Origin: Microthrixaceae bacterium | GTDB taxonomy: Bacteria; Actinomycetota; Acidimicrobiia; Acidimicrobiales; Acidimicrobilacustridaceae | Direction of reading: 5' to 3' | DNA length: 58,080 bases | Assembly (NCBI GenBank): GCA_947455015.1 | Contig: CANGMY010000002.1 | Coordinates: 1 to 58,080 of the forward strand | In this document: positions 1 to 9,751 of the stretch, piece by piece | Numbering within the stretch: the stretch's first letter is position 1 | How the letters are laid out: the number at the start of each line of letters is the position of its first letter | Position numbers and translations under genes: made by a program | Notes under the pieces: generated by a model | What the model was told of the DNA's origin: nothing | What the model saw: only the letters and a program-made list of their open reading frames with translations | The model's database searches: none

Positions 1-243
1 GTAGATCGAACCGCCGTTGACCCAAGCTCTCGCTGAATTTGTGTAGATCTGCAGATCGAGAAGTCCGTTTGGCGGTCCCGCCTTCCAGGCTTGCCAGAGG
101 GCGATCCCGACCGCGGCCGACAGAGCAACGGTTGCCAGCCACCGTCCCCCTACCTGACAAACCCACGCCATGAAAGTGATCGCGGCAACGATGGCTAAAG
201 GAGTGGTCCATGGGTTGATGAACTCGAACAGCCAATTGGGCAC
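1..243 (-). CDS. N-terminal fragment of a multi-pass membrane glycosyltransferase, GT87/DUF2029-like (truncated by window start)
   Basis: Open minus frame from GTG at 243 to window edge, absent from ORF track: VPNWLFEFINPWTTPLAIVAAITFMAWVCQVGG...LLDLQIYTNSARAWVNGGSIY. Hydrophobic segment followed by DLQIY..A.AW..GGSIY, typical of the GT87 N-terminus. In-frame TAG lies just upstream of the GTG. Confidence 0.6.
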   Translation of the reverse strand, partial: MPNWLFEFINPWTTPLAIVAAITFMAWVCQVGGRWLATVALSAAVGIALWQAWKAGPPNGLLDLQIYTNSARAWVNGGSIY

Positions 244-417
244 GTTGGGACGCTAGCGGAGGGCCGTTTCGCAGGCGTCAGATGTGCGTCATGGACGAAA
301 CATGATTGTCACAGAGATGGTGTCATCCCGATGAACTTTTGGGGGCTAGTTTCCTCTTCGGGCGGGGTCCCTCTGGGGCACTTCTTCGTCCATCCACTTC
401 ACCCCCAAGAGGAGATC

Positions 418-1581
418 ATGGGTACCAAGCCGTCATATTCAAGCCGACGATTCCGCTCAGTCGGCATCGTCGCACTCGCGTTGCTCGGCATTTTCGCCGT
501 TGTGGCAACAGCGTGTGGAAAGAGCAGCAGCGACAGCAACAGTGGCGGCACCGTCAAGGCCGCATGGATCTACGTGGGCCCCATTAACGATGGTGGTTGG
601 TCGCAGACCCACAACGCTGGCCGTGAATTCGTGGCCAACCAACTCGGATCGAAAATTCAGACGACTTACAAGGAAAACGTTCCTGAAGGTCCCGAGGTCG
701 CTCAGGTTATTGACGACCTCATCAAGGATGGCAACCAGATCATCTTCGCAACGTCCTACGGATTCAAGGACGCCATGCAGGCAGCCGCTCAGGCAAACCC
801 GAAGGTGAAGTTCGAAATGGCGACCGGTGATTCGATCACACTCGGCCAGACCGTTCCGTCCAACTACAACGAGTTCTACGGTGCTGGCGAAGACACCCAG
901 TACATCTCTGGTATCGCCGCAGGTAAGGCGACGAAGAACAACACCATCGGTGTCTCGGCTCCGTTCCCGATTCCTGAGGTCATCCGAGGAATCAACGCAT
1001 TCGCACTTGGTGCACAGTCGGTCAACCCGGCTGCCAAGGTGAACGTTGTTTGGACGAAGACATGGTTCGACCCCGCTGTTGAGCGTCAGTCAGCTGAATC
1101 ACTTGTTTCTGCCGGCGCCGATGTGCTCTTCTCGCATCAGGACAGCCCGTCAGCTGGTGAAGTGGCCAAGGCCAACAATCTCCCGTGGTTCGGCTACGAC
1201 TCTGATCAGTCCGGCGCATACAGCTCCGTCTGGCAGACCGCTGCAACCTACAACTGGGGCCCATTTGAGCTCTCAGAGGTCAACAAGTTCATCGATGGCA
1301 CCTGGAAGCAGAACAACTACTACGGCACCATCGCTGACAACTACACCTCGCTTGCGCCATATGGCTCAACCGTCGCCCCTGCAACCAAGGCACTTATGGA
1401 TGCCGAGGTAACGAAGGCGAAGAGTGGCAAAGCCGACGCCTTTGGTTGGTACTGGGGTCTCGCTGACCGTCAGGACCAGGACGGCAAGACCGTGATCACC
1501 AAGGGTCAGACCCTCACGATGAAGGACCTCTACACAATGAGCTACTTCGTCAAGGGCATCACCGGCAGCCCGAAGGGCTGA
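418..1581 (+). CDS. BMP family ABC transporter substrate-binding lipoprotein
   Basis: Signal peptide with lipobox (VVATAC-GKSSS), BMP/PnrA-like body (WIYVGPINDGGWSQTHNAGRE...). Start at ATG 418 preferred over ORF start 331 because of SD AAGAGGAG at 407-414. Confidence 0.9.
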   Translation: MGTKPSYSSRRFRSVGIVALALLGIFAVVATACGKSSSDSNSGGTVKAAWIYVGPINDGGWSQTHNAGREFVANQLGSKIQTTYKENVPEGPEVAQVIDDLIKDGNQIIFATSYGFKDAMQAAAQANPKVKFEMATGDSITLGQTVPSNYNEFYGAGEDTQYISGIAAGKATKNNTIGVSAPFPIPEVIRGINAFALGAQSVNPAAKVNVVWTKTWFDPAVERQSAESLVSAGADVLFSHQDSPSAGEVAKANNLPWFGYDSDQSGAYSSVWQTAATYNWGPFELSEVNKFIDGTWKQNNYYGTIADNYTSLAPYGSTVAPATKALMDAEVTKAKSGKADAFGWYWGLADRQDQDGKTVITKGQTLTMKDLYTMSYFVKGITGSPKG

Positions 1582-1600
1582 TCGGGGTAGTGTCCGACCT

Positions 1601-3163
1601 GTGACACAAGATTCATTCGTGGAAGCAGCCACCGCTCCTGCGGTGGCTGCTTTTCACGTCACCAAGAAGTTTCCAGGTGTAATAGCCAACGAGGACGTCA
1701 CCTTCGATGTTCGTGTGGGTGAGGTTCACGCGCTTCTTGGCGAAAACGGAGCGGGCAAAACAACGCTCTCAAATATTTTGACCGGCCTCTACCGACCCGA
1801 CTCTGGTTGGCTTGAAGTCCTTGGCGAGAAGATCACTTTTCAGTCGCCACGTGACGCTATTGCCGCCGGAATTGGAATGGTGCATCAGCATTTCCGCCTC
1901 ATTCCAACATTCACTGTTGCCGAGAATATTGCGCTTGGATCTGCCCACGATCCGATCGGCGGTCGATTCGACATTGCCGCCATCGAAGAGCGAATTGTTG
2001 CGCTGAGCGAATCATTTGATTTGCCGGTTGATCCAAGAGCAAAGATCTGGCAGCTCTCCGTTGGTGAGCAACAACGGGTTGAAATTCTCAAGGTGCTTTA
2101 TCGAGACGCTCGCGTTCTCATCATGGATGAACCGACTGCCGTCCTTACTCCCGTTGAATCAGAGGCACTTGCATCGACGATGCAATCCATGGCCCGAAAC
2201 GGTCGAAGCGTCGTGTTCATTTCGCACAAACTCGGCGAGGTTGCATCAATTGCCGATCGAGTCACCGTTCTTCGTCACGGCCGGTCGGTGGAAACCGTCA
2301 CCGAGAACGACGTCAATGCTTTGGCGTCTCTCATGGTCGGCCGCTCAGTTGAATCGGTAAAGCAGACATCTGAATCGATTTCTCTCTTCGTGGCCGATAG
2401 CGCTCCAGTTGTTTTGGAAATCAGCGACCTCTGCGCCAATGGAGATCGTGGTCTCAAGGCGCTCAATGGTGTGAGCCTCGATGTTCGTGCAGGCGAAATC
2501 GTTGGTGTTGCTGGCGTGGCCGGCAACGGACAACGTGAACTCGTTGAGATTCTCGCCGGGCTTCGTCGATCGTCTTCTGGTTCTGTTCAAGTGGACGGCG
2601 AGTCGCTTGAGAATGGCAGCACTCGTCATCCAATCCGTCTTGGAGTCTCGTACGTTCCTCAGGATCGTATGGGAACTGGACTCGCACCCGATCTGTCGAT
2701 TGCCGAAAACATGGCACTGAAGAAGTACAGACGGCCGCCCGTTTCGCGACCACCGTTTCTTCGTCAATCCGTGATCGATTCTGAAGCTCGCGAACTCATG
2801 GCTCAGTTCGACGTACGAGCACCTTCAGAGACGACACCAACGCGCCGCCTCTCGGGTGGAAATGTGCAGAAGGTTTTGCTGGCCCGCGAGATGTCCGGTG
2901 ATCCCAAGGTCCTCGTCATTGCATCGCCGTCTCAGGGACTCGACGTTGGAGCTGTTGCAATCGTTCATCAGCTACTTCTTGATGCAGCTGGGAAAGGGGT
3001 CGGAATCCTGCTCGTAAGTGAAGACCTTGATGAGGTTCTTTCGCTGTCTCACCGGATTGCCGTGATGTACGAAGGCCGCATTCTCGACACCGTGAACCGA
3101 GTCGATGCCGATGTACAGCGGATCGGTCTCCTCATGGGCGGTCAAATGGAGGAATCGGCGTGA
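1601..3163 (+). CDS. ABC transporter ATP-binding protein with two NBDs (sugar/nucleoside type, partner of BMP lipoprotein)
   Basis: Two ABC domains: GENGAGKTT ... VLIMDEPTAVLTP and LSGGNVQKVLLAREMSGDPKVLVIASPSQGLDVGA. Confidence 0.92.
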   Translation: MTQDSFVEAATAPAVAAFHVTKKFPGVIANEDVTFDVRVGEVHALLGENGAGKTTLSNILTGLYRPDSGWLEVLGEKITFQSPRDAIAAGIGMVHQHFRLIPTFTVAENIALGSAHDPIGGRFDIAAIEERIVALSESFDLPVDPRAKIWQLSVGEQQRVEILKVLYRDARVLIMDEPTAVLTPVESEALASTMQSMARNGRSVVFISHKLGEVASIADRVTVLRHGRSVETVTENDVNALASLMVGRSVESVKQTSESISLFVADSAPVVLEISDLCANGDRGLKALNGVSLDVRAGEIVGVAGVAGNGQRELVEILAGLRRSSSGSVQVDGESLENGSTRHPIRLGVSYVPQDRMGTGLAPDLSIAENMALKKYRRPPVSRPPFLRQSVIDSEARELMAQFDVRAPSETTPTRRLSGGNVQKVLLAREMSGDPKVLVIASPSQGLDVGAVAIVHQLLLDAAGKGVGILLVSEDLDEVLSLSHRIAVMYEGRILDTVNRVDADVQRIGLLMGGQMEESA

Positions 3164-4287
3164 AGCGCTTCGGATTCAGGCTTGAACCTCGAAGTGATTT
3201 ACCAAAATGGCTTCCTTGGGCAGTCCCAGTTGGTTCGTTCCTGGTTGCGCTGCTCGTCGGAGCAATCGTTCTCTCCATAACTGGGCAGAACCCGTTCTCG
3301 GTATACGCCCGCATCGTGGACCGCGCATTCCTCTCTGACGGTGCGTTCAGCGGAACTTTGGTCTCTGCAACGCCACTTCTTTTCACTGGCCTGTGCGCTG
3401 CTGTGGCGTTTCGTATTGGATTTTTCAATATCGGTGGCGAAGGCCAATTCGTTATGGGTGCGATTTTTGGATCTGGAATCGCGCTGAAATTGGGAGCCGA
3501 TGTCCCCGGAGTTCTAGCGGTTGCATCAATGGTCGTGTTTGGCGCGATTGGCGGTGGGTTGTGGGGATTGATTCCAGGAATTCTCAAGACTCGTTTCCGA
3601 ACCAACGAAATCATCACGTCGTTGATGTTGAATTACATCGCAGCGGTGATCGCCACTTATCTCATCTTCGATTCACAATCGTTCTGGCGAGAACTCTCTG
3701 GGAGCGGCGCGGTTTTCCCGAAGGGGAAAGTTCTCCCAGTGATCGCGTGGTGGCCGAAGCTTGATTTCGGTTCCGTGATCGTGCCGTTCGGTTTCTTGCT
3801 GGGAATGGTTATTGCCGGTTGGCTTTATGTTCTGCAACGTAAAACTCGATTTGGCTTTGAAATGCGTATCGTGGGTGGAGCCCCAACGACGGCTCGCTAT
3901 GCCGGAATCAAGCCCAACCGGGTAATCATCGCGGTTGCGGCGCTTTCGGGAGCGCTCGCCGGTATCGGTGGAGCAACCGATGTTGGAAATTTCCGACACA
4001 TTCTCGACCCCAAGGGCCTTCAACAATCCGGATTCGGGTACGCGGGAATCGTGGTCGCAGCTCTTGCTCGGTTGAATCCAGTTGCGGTCGTATTCGTCGC
4101 CATCCTCTTAGGTGGCATCACGAACGCGGGCTATGCCCTTCGTGGCCCCGATTTTCCAGCGGGACTCGTCGGAGTACTTCAAGGGTTGATCTTGTTTTGC
4201 ACGTTGGGTGGCGAAGTTCTGGCGCGCTACCGCATTAAGCGCTCTTCCCAGAGCAGCGCCGTCGAGACTGCGATGGAGCCGGCATGA
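3160..4287 (+). CDS. ABC transporter permease (BMP/nucleoside type)
   Basis: Multi-TM permease (GFFNIGGEGQFVMGAIFGSG..., RTNEIITSLMLNYIA); overlaps upstream ATPase gene by 4 nt. Confidence 0.9.
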   Translation: MKRFGFRLEPRSDLPKWLPWAVPVGSFLVALLVGAIVLSITGQNPFSVYARIVDRAFLSDGAFSGTLVSATPLLFTGLCAAVAFRIGFFNIGGEGQFVMGAIFGSGIALKLGADVPGVLAVASMVVFGAIGGGLWGLIPGILKTRFRTNEIITSLMLNYIAAVIATYLIFDSQSFWRELSGSGAVFPKGKVLPVIAWWPKLDFGSVIVPFGFLLGMVIAGWLYVLQRKTRFGFEMRIVGGAPTTARYAGIKPNRVIIAVAALSGALAGIGGATDVGNFRHILDPKGLQQSGFGYAGIVVAALARLNPVAVVFVAILLGGITNAGYALRGPDFPAGLVGVLQGLILFCTLGGEVLARYRIKRSSQSSAVETAMEPA

Positions 4288-5249
4288 GTATCAACGACAA
4301 CATCTTCGTTGTGATCATGGCCTCTGCCATCTTCTACGGAACCCCGCTGGTCTTTGCGTCTTTGGGCGAAGTGCTCGCTGAACGCAGTGGTGTCCTGAAT
4401 CTGGGAGTCGAGGGCATGATGCTCCTCGGCGCAGTCGCAGCCGCATGGGTCTCGACAAACGTTGGTGGGCCAGCGATCGTTGTTCTGCCATTGGCGATAC
4501 TTGCTGCGATGGTTGCAGCAGGCCTCGGTGCTTCAATCCACGCATTCCTCACGATCACGTTGCGTGTCAATCAGATCATCTCGGGCCTGGCACTCACGAT
4601 TTTTGCGGGAGCAGCAGGTCTCTCGTCGTACCTGGCAGGTATCTGGCACCTTGGGCAGACACCGGTGGCGAATCAGTTCCTCCGTCTCGACGTCTTTGGT
4701 CTTGCCGATGCACCGATCGTTGGGCCAATTCTTTTCCACCAGACCTTGCTCACTTACTTCTCGTGGATCCTCGTCATCGCAGCGTCCTTGTACCTCTTCA
4801 AGACGCGTATGGGACTACATCTACGAGCCGTGGGCGAGTCCCCGCAGACCGCAGACTCCGTCGGAATTCCCGTTGCTCGCTATCGCTATGGCCACGTCAT
4901 CCTTGGTGGCTCATTCGCTGGTATCGCAGGTGCATGTTTCTCTTTGATGATCGTGCCCACTTGGGTCGACGGAATGACAGCGGGTCAGGGCTGGATTGCG
5001 TTGGCCCTTGTGATCTTCGGCTTCTGGCGTCCCGACCTCATGCTGGTCGGTGCGTATCTCTTCGGTGCGCTCTCAAGTCTCAGCCTCACCTTGCAGGCTC
5101 GCGGCTTCCATATCTCCACTGCTTTTCTCGCAGCGCTCCCATACGTGATGACAATCGTGGTTCTCGTGATTGCTTCGAACGCTTCGTCGCGGCGCCAACT
5201 GGGTGCGCCAGCTGCACTCGGGAAACCCTACGAACGAGAAGAGCGGTAA
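4284..5249 (+). CDS. ABC transporter permease (BMP/nucleoside type, second subunit)
   Basis: GEVLAERSGVLNLGVEGMMLLGAV, typical of the second permease; 4-nt overlap with previous gene. Confidence 0.9.
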   Translation: MSINDNIFVVIMASAIFYGTPLVFASLGEVLAERSGVLNLGVEGMMLLGAVAAAWVSTNVGGPAIVVLPLAILAAMVAAGLGASIHAFLTITLRVNQIISGLALTIFAGAAGLSSYLAGIWHLGQTPVANQFLRLDVFGLADAPIVGPILFHQTLLTYFSWILVIAASLYLFKTRMGLHLRAVGESPQTADSVGIPVARYRYGHVILGGSFAGIAGACFSLMIVPTWVDGMTAGQGWIALALVIFGFWRPDLMLVGAYLFGALSSLSLTLQARGFHISTAFLAALPYVMTIVVLVIASNASSRRQLGAPAALGKPYEREER

Positions 5250-5253
5250 CGCG

Positions 5254-5748
5254 TCAGTCGTGTATGTCTGACTCGTGAGGATTCACGAGAGCGTTCTTGG
5301 TCGACCAAGGGAAATCAATCCAATCGCTGGTGTGTTTCCAGACATAGTCGCAGTCGATGACCGACTCTGGCTTCTGATACACCACCGCAGTACGAACTTC
5401 ACCTACCTGCGATGCCACATACTCGGTAACCATTTTCAACGTGTGTCCGGTATCGGCAACATCATCACAGATCAGAACCTTCGATGACTCGATGTTCACG
5501 AGTGTGAGAGGCGGCGGAAGGATGACCGGGAACTCAAGTCGCTCACCTTTCCCGGTGTAGTACTCGACGTTCATGACGTGTGTGTTCTTGATGCCGAGTG
5601 AATAGGAGAGCGCGCCGCCAATCGGGAGGCCTCCTCGGGCGATCGACAGAATGAGGTCCGGGCGGAACTCGTCGCTATCAATCATGCGGGCCAACTCGTA
5701 TGAGGCCTCGCCGAACATTGACCAGGTGAGAACTTCCAACTCGCTCAT
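5254..5748 (-). CDS. Phosphoribosyltransferase (purine/xanthine PRT-like)
   Basis: PRPP-binding loop VLICDDVADTGHTLK; SIARGGLPIGGALSYSLGI. Confidence 0.85.
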   Translation of the reverse strand: MSELEVLTWSMFGEASYELARMIDSDEFRPDLILSIARGGLPIGGALSYSLGIKNTHVMNVEYYTGKGERLEFPVILPPPLTLVNIESSKVLICDDVADTGHTLKMVTEYVASQVGEVRTAVVYQKPESVIDCDYVWKHTSDWIDFPWSTKNALVNPHESDIHD

Positions 5749-5811
5749 CTCTTGAACCTACACAACCACTACGCCCCTCCGTTTCATCAGCGACACAAGT
5801 ACGGTAACTGC

Positions 5812-7224
5812 ATGTCAATTGATGAACCTGTGATTGCCGGTAGTCAGCCTGAGCTCAGTCCACTGATGCACACAGGTGGTGAATTGTTGAGTCGCGCCGA
5901 GCGTCGCCAGCTCGGCCGCGATCGCCGAAAGGCGACTCCGAGGAGCTCACATGCTGGGTGGGTTGCACCGTCAACTCGACGTGACCCCTACGCAATACTC
6001 AACGACCAGAATCGCCGGCGGTTCCCCGACCTCGTTCCCCTGCGCTGGGGCCGCATGGCCGCTTCACCGTTCACCTTTTATCGCGGAGCAGCTGCGGTGA
6101 TGGCAGCTGACCTTGCTACGACTCCCACGACCGGGCTCGACGTGCAGGTTTGTGGCGACGCGCACCTTCAGAACTTTGGTCTCTTCGCTTCACCGGAACG
6201 CAACTTGTTGTTTGACGTCAACGATTTTGATGAGACGCTCCCCGGTCCTTGGGAGTGGGACGTCAAGCGACTGGCAGCAAGCGTTGAGCTTGCGGCTCGA
6301 GACAATGGCTTCACAGCTGAACAGGCTGAGGCGGCAACACTTCAAAGCGTTTCCTCCTATCGGGCTTGGATGGCGGTCCTTGCTGATCAATCGCAACTCG
6401 ACGTCTGGTACGCAAAGGTTGATGTCGAACAGATCATTCCGTTGCTGCCGACGGATGAACAGAAGCGAACCAATAAGTTCGTCGAACGAGCGCGCCGTCA
6501 CACGACACTCCAAGCCCTCGACAAGCTGACCGTCGTCATCGACGGAAGGCGTGTCATCGTGGATTCGCCGCCAATCGTTGAGCACCTTCCGGAACTGACC
6601 ACGTATCACGCTGTCCACACGGTTCTTGATCGTTACAGGGAGTCTTTGCAGGAAGATAAGCGACTTCTCTTGGGGCGCTTTGAAATTGTTGATATTGCCC
6701 GCAAGGTTGTCGGCGTGGGAAGTGTCGGCACGCACTGTTGGATCGCTCTGTGTAGCGCAGATAGCGAAGACGACGATCCGCTCTTCTTGCAAATCAAAGA
6801 AGCGAACCGCTCAGTTCTTGAGCCTTGGATGGGTGCAAGTACGTACTCGACCAATGGCGAACGGGTTGTGGTTGGGCAGCGACTTATGCAAGCTGCCAGT
6901 GACATGTTCTTGGGATGGACCAAGTTCCGCGAGCGTCACTATTACATCCGCCAATTGCGAGACATGAAGGGTTCGGCCGACGTCGCAACGATGACTCCTT
7001 CGCATCTCTCGAGTTATGCCGGTGTTTGCGGAATGACCCTTGCTCGTGCGCACGCACGTACAGGTGATCCGATCGCGATTAGCGCCTATCTCGGCGAGGG
7101 CGATGTTTTCGATCGGGCCATTGCATCTTTTTCGCAGGACTACGCAGATCAAACAGAACGAGACCACGCGGAGCTTTGTACCCTCATTGACTCAGGAGCG
7201 ATTGAAGCGATCGAGGGTCAATAG
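5812..7224 (+). CDS. DUF2252 domain-containing protein
   Basis: RDPYAILNDQNRRRFPDLVPLRWGRMAASPFTFYRGAAAVMAADLA...VCGDAHLQNFG...FDVNDFDETLPGPWEWDVKRLAAS matches the DUF2252 signature. Confidence 0.88.
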   Translation: MSIDEPVIAGSQPELSPLMHTGGELLSRAERRQLGRDRRKATPRSSHAGWVAPSTRRDPYAILNDQNRRRFPDLVPLRWGRMAASPFTFYRGAAAVMAADLATTPTTGLDVQVCGDAHLQNFGLFASPERNLLFDVNDFDETLPGPWEWDVKRLAASVELAARDNGFTAEQAEAATLQSVSSYRAWMAVLADQSQLDVWYAKVDVEQIIPLLPTDEQKRTNKFVERARRHTTLQALDKLTVVIDGRRVIVDSPPIVEHLPELTTYHAVHTVLDRYRESLQEDKRLLLGRFEIVDIARKVVGVGSVGTHCWIALCSADSEDDDPLFLQIKEANRSVLEPWMGASTYSTNGERVVVGQRLMQAASDMFLGWTKFRERHYYIRQLRDMKGSADVATMTPSHLSSYAGVCGMTLARAHARTGDPIAISAYLGEGDVFDRAIASFSQDYADQTERDHAELCTLIDSGAIEAIEGQ

Positions 7225-7227
7225 CTG

Positions 7228-8472
7228 TTACTGCGGTGGCTTCGATTGAAGATCGGCAAGAACTGCTGCAGCGGCGCGTCGTCCCGAGAACAGTGCGCCT
7301 TGAATTGAGGCCGTGTCGCGATGGTCTCCGCAGACGTAACGGCCTTGTCCGAGTCGCACCGATCGTCTCGGATCGAGTGGCGGCAGTTGGAGGGGCTGGC
7401 CATGGGCGATGACGTCAACCCTGATCGTTTCCCAGGACCGAGCGCCGGGATGCCAAGACGCAAGCTGAGTTCGAACGTCTGACTCAAGGTTCGGATGAAG
7501 AGCGTCTTTTCCGGGTACTGCTGCGACACAAAGTGTTTTGCCAGCGGGGGCGTAACTGGGAGCCACTTCGCTATGGATTGCGAGGTTCTTCATGGGCCCG
7601 GAATGGGCGCCGTCGAGCAGGATTCGGCGATTTCGAATTGGCTCATTGGTGGCGTCGAACCAAATGGCGGCGACTGGGCGGGAGCCGGGGTCGGGGATTC
7701 CGAGTAACTCGGCAGCCGAAGGTCCGTGGGTGGCAACGACAACTGCGTCGCTAGTGAGTTGGTCGCCATTCGCGAGCGTGACTGTGGTTCCGTCAATGGA
7801 ACGAACAGGTGCGTTGCAGCGAATCGCGCTGGCGGGAAGCCCTGCTGCGAGTTCGTCGGACAGGGTCCCCATGCCCTTTGCCGGTACGGCGCTGTCTCCG
7901 ACAGCAAGCATGCGGAGGATGACTTCAAATCTTCTCGAAGAAACATCGAGGTCGGGATCAAGTTGAATGCCAGCGAACAGTGGTTCAAAGAATCGTTTGA
8001 TAAATCGTGGTGAGAATCCCAATCGCTCGAGTTCGGCACGAGTGGAGGAGTCGGGTCGTCGCAGAAGATCGGGAACCGAACCGCGGCGAACGGACACGAT
8101 CAGTTTGAGAAGGCGAAGTTTGTCGGCGATCGATCCGATCGGAGCGAAAACTGTTGACGGAAGATCTCGTGGACTGCGGATCGGGTCGCCGACTGTTCGA
8201 AAATCGCTCCCTGTCCAGATCGTTGCCCCCGGTTGAAACCGGCGGAGATCCAATTGGTCAAGATCGAACCAACGCGAAAGTTCGGGATAGGCAGTGAGGA
8301 GAATCTGAAAGCCGCGATCGAGCGTGAATCCATCGACGTGATCAGAGCGAACGCGACCGCCCACACCGTCAGAAGCCTCGAGAACACGAACTCCGACGCC
8401 GGCTGCGGTCAGAGTGCGTGCGCAGGCCAAACCGGCAAGGCCAGCCCCAATGATCACCACGTCTTCGTTCAC
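7228..8472 (-). CDS. FAD-dependent amine oxidase/phytoene desaturase-like oxidoreductase
   Basis: N-terminal dinucleotide-binding motif VVIIGAGLAGLACARTLTAAGVGVRVLEASDGVGGRVRS; C-terminal YVCGDHRDTASIQGALFSGRRAA. Confidence 0.85.
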   Translation of the reverse strand: MNEDVVIIGAGLAGLACARTLTAAGVGVRVLEASDGVGGRVRSDHVDGFTLDRGFQILLTAYPELSRWFDLDQLDLRRFQPGATIWTGSDFRTVGDPIRSPRDLPSTVFAPIGSIADKLRLLKLIVSVRRGSVPDLLRRPDSSTRAELERLGFSPRFIKRFFEPLFAGIQLDPDLDVSSRRFEVILRMLAVGDSAVPAKGMGTLSDELAAGLPASAIRCNAPVRSIDGTTVTLANGDQLTSDAVVVATHGPSAAELLGIPDPGSRPVAAIWFDATNEPIRNRRILLDGAHSGPMKNLAIHSEVAPSYAPAGKTLCVAAVPGKDALHPNLESDVRTQLASWHPGARSWETIRVDVIAHGQPLQLPPLDPRRSVRLGQGRYVCGDHRDTASIQGALFSGRRAAAAVLADLQSKPPQ

Positions 8473-8584
8473 GCGCAGGAGGCTACCGAGTGCGCCTCAT
8501 GGTTTCCGCCATCGGAGCGACACCAGCACTGCGTGAGGTGACCGTACGCTTTCGTGATGGCCCACTGTTCACGTAAGGACGCAG

Positions 8585-9733
8585 ATGGCGGATCGTGACA
8601 GCTCCGGTCGAAAGATTCTGGGGAAGTCCTCAGACGGCGGTTCCCCAGTTGTGGCTCCAACGAGTGGCCTCTCGAAGCGCCCCGTTCTTGGGCGCAGTGG
8701 GCGAGCCCCCTCCATTGGGGGATCAGGCGATGGCGCTGGTGCAGCTCCGAGTCTTTCGACTGGAGATACAGGGCGACAAACAGGCTCACGGCGACGGCGT
8801 CCAAAGGTGCGGACAATTGTTGTGCTGCTCCTGGCCCTCATCGTTCTCGTCCCGCTTGGAACCTTCGCTTTCGGCTGGTGGAAGTTTTCGAAAATTCCAA
8901 CCGTCAATGTTTCAACGGTCTTGTCGCCTCGAGGATCGCGATCGGGAACGAACTACCTCATCGTTGGAACCGATTCACGAGCAGGGATTGATGCAAATGA
9001 TCCGAACTCCGGGGCGTTCCTTTCGGGCGAAGTTTCCGGAGCTCGAACCGACACGATCATGGTTCTGCACATCGACGGTTCGACGACACAACTGGCGTCT
9101 GTGCCTCGAGATCTTTGGGTCACCGACCCTGCGACTGGACAAAAAGGTCGAATCAACTCCACCTTCGCCTCGGGTCCGAGCAATTTGATCAAGGCAGTCG
9201 AGTCACTCGGAATTCCGGTTGATCAGTATTTGGAAATCAATTTCGTGAGTTTCGGACATCTTGTGGATGCTGTCGGCGGCATCACAATTGATTTTCCCGC
9301 TCCAGCGAAAGACGATCACTCCGGTCTCTCTATTGCGACGGCCGGTCCGAATCATCTCAACGGAACGGAAGCATTGGCCTACGTTCGCAGTCGGTATTAC
9401 ACCGAACTTGTTGATGGAAAATGGCGCGTCGACGGAACGGCAGACATTGGTCGAACCGAACGACAGCGTTCATTCCTGACGGCGCTCATGCAGAAGGTGA
9501 GTAGCGAGAGAAATCCGTTTCACCTCTTTGCGCTTCCGGGATCACTTGGTTCAGGAATGAAGCGTGGCTCTACGTTCTCGTATCTCGACGCAATTGGTTT
9601 GGCTTGGACGATGAAAGACGCTTCCCCAGAACCGGTGGCGTTGCCGGTAACACCAAGAAGGACATCAGGTGGCGCCGATGTCCTCGAATTACAGCCAGAA
9701 GCAACGACGGTGATTCAAGGCCTTGCTCGTTAG
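8585..9733 (+). CDS. LCP (LytR-CpsA-Psr) family protein
   Basis: Disordered cytoplasmic N-terminus, one TM helix, NYLIVGTDSRAG...ARTDTIMVLHID...LASVPRDLWV...NGTEALAYVRSRY. Confidence 0.9.
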   Translation: MADRDSSGRKILGKSSDGGSPVVAPTSGLSKRPVLGRSGRAPSIGGSGDGAGAAPSLSTGDTGRQTGSRRRRPKVRTIVVLLLALIVLVPLGTFAFGWWKFSKIPTVNVSTVLSPRGSRSGTNYLIVGTDSRAGIDANDPNSGAFLSGEVSGARTDTIMVLHIDGSTTQLASVPRDLWVTDPATGQKGRINSTFASGPSNLIKAVESLGIPVDQYLEINFVSFGHLVDAVGGITIDFPAPAKDDHSGLSIATAGPNHLNGTEALAYVRSRYYTELVDGKWRVDGTADIGRTERQRSFLTALMQKVSSERNPFHLFALPGSLGSGMKRGSTFSYLDAIGLAWTMKDASPEPVALPVTPRRTSGGADVLELQPEATTVIQGLAR

Positions 9734-9751
9734 TGACGAGTGCACGAATCG

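Noticed and set aside
4445-5278. 277-aa plus-strand ORF
   Set aside because: Alternate frame inside the second BMP permease; Arg/Cys/His-rich shadow translation.
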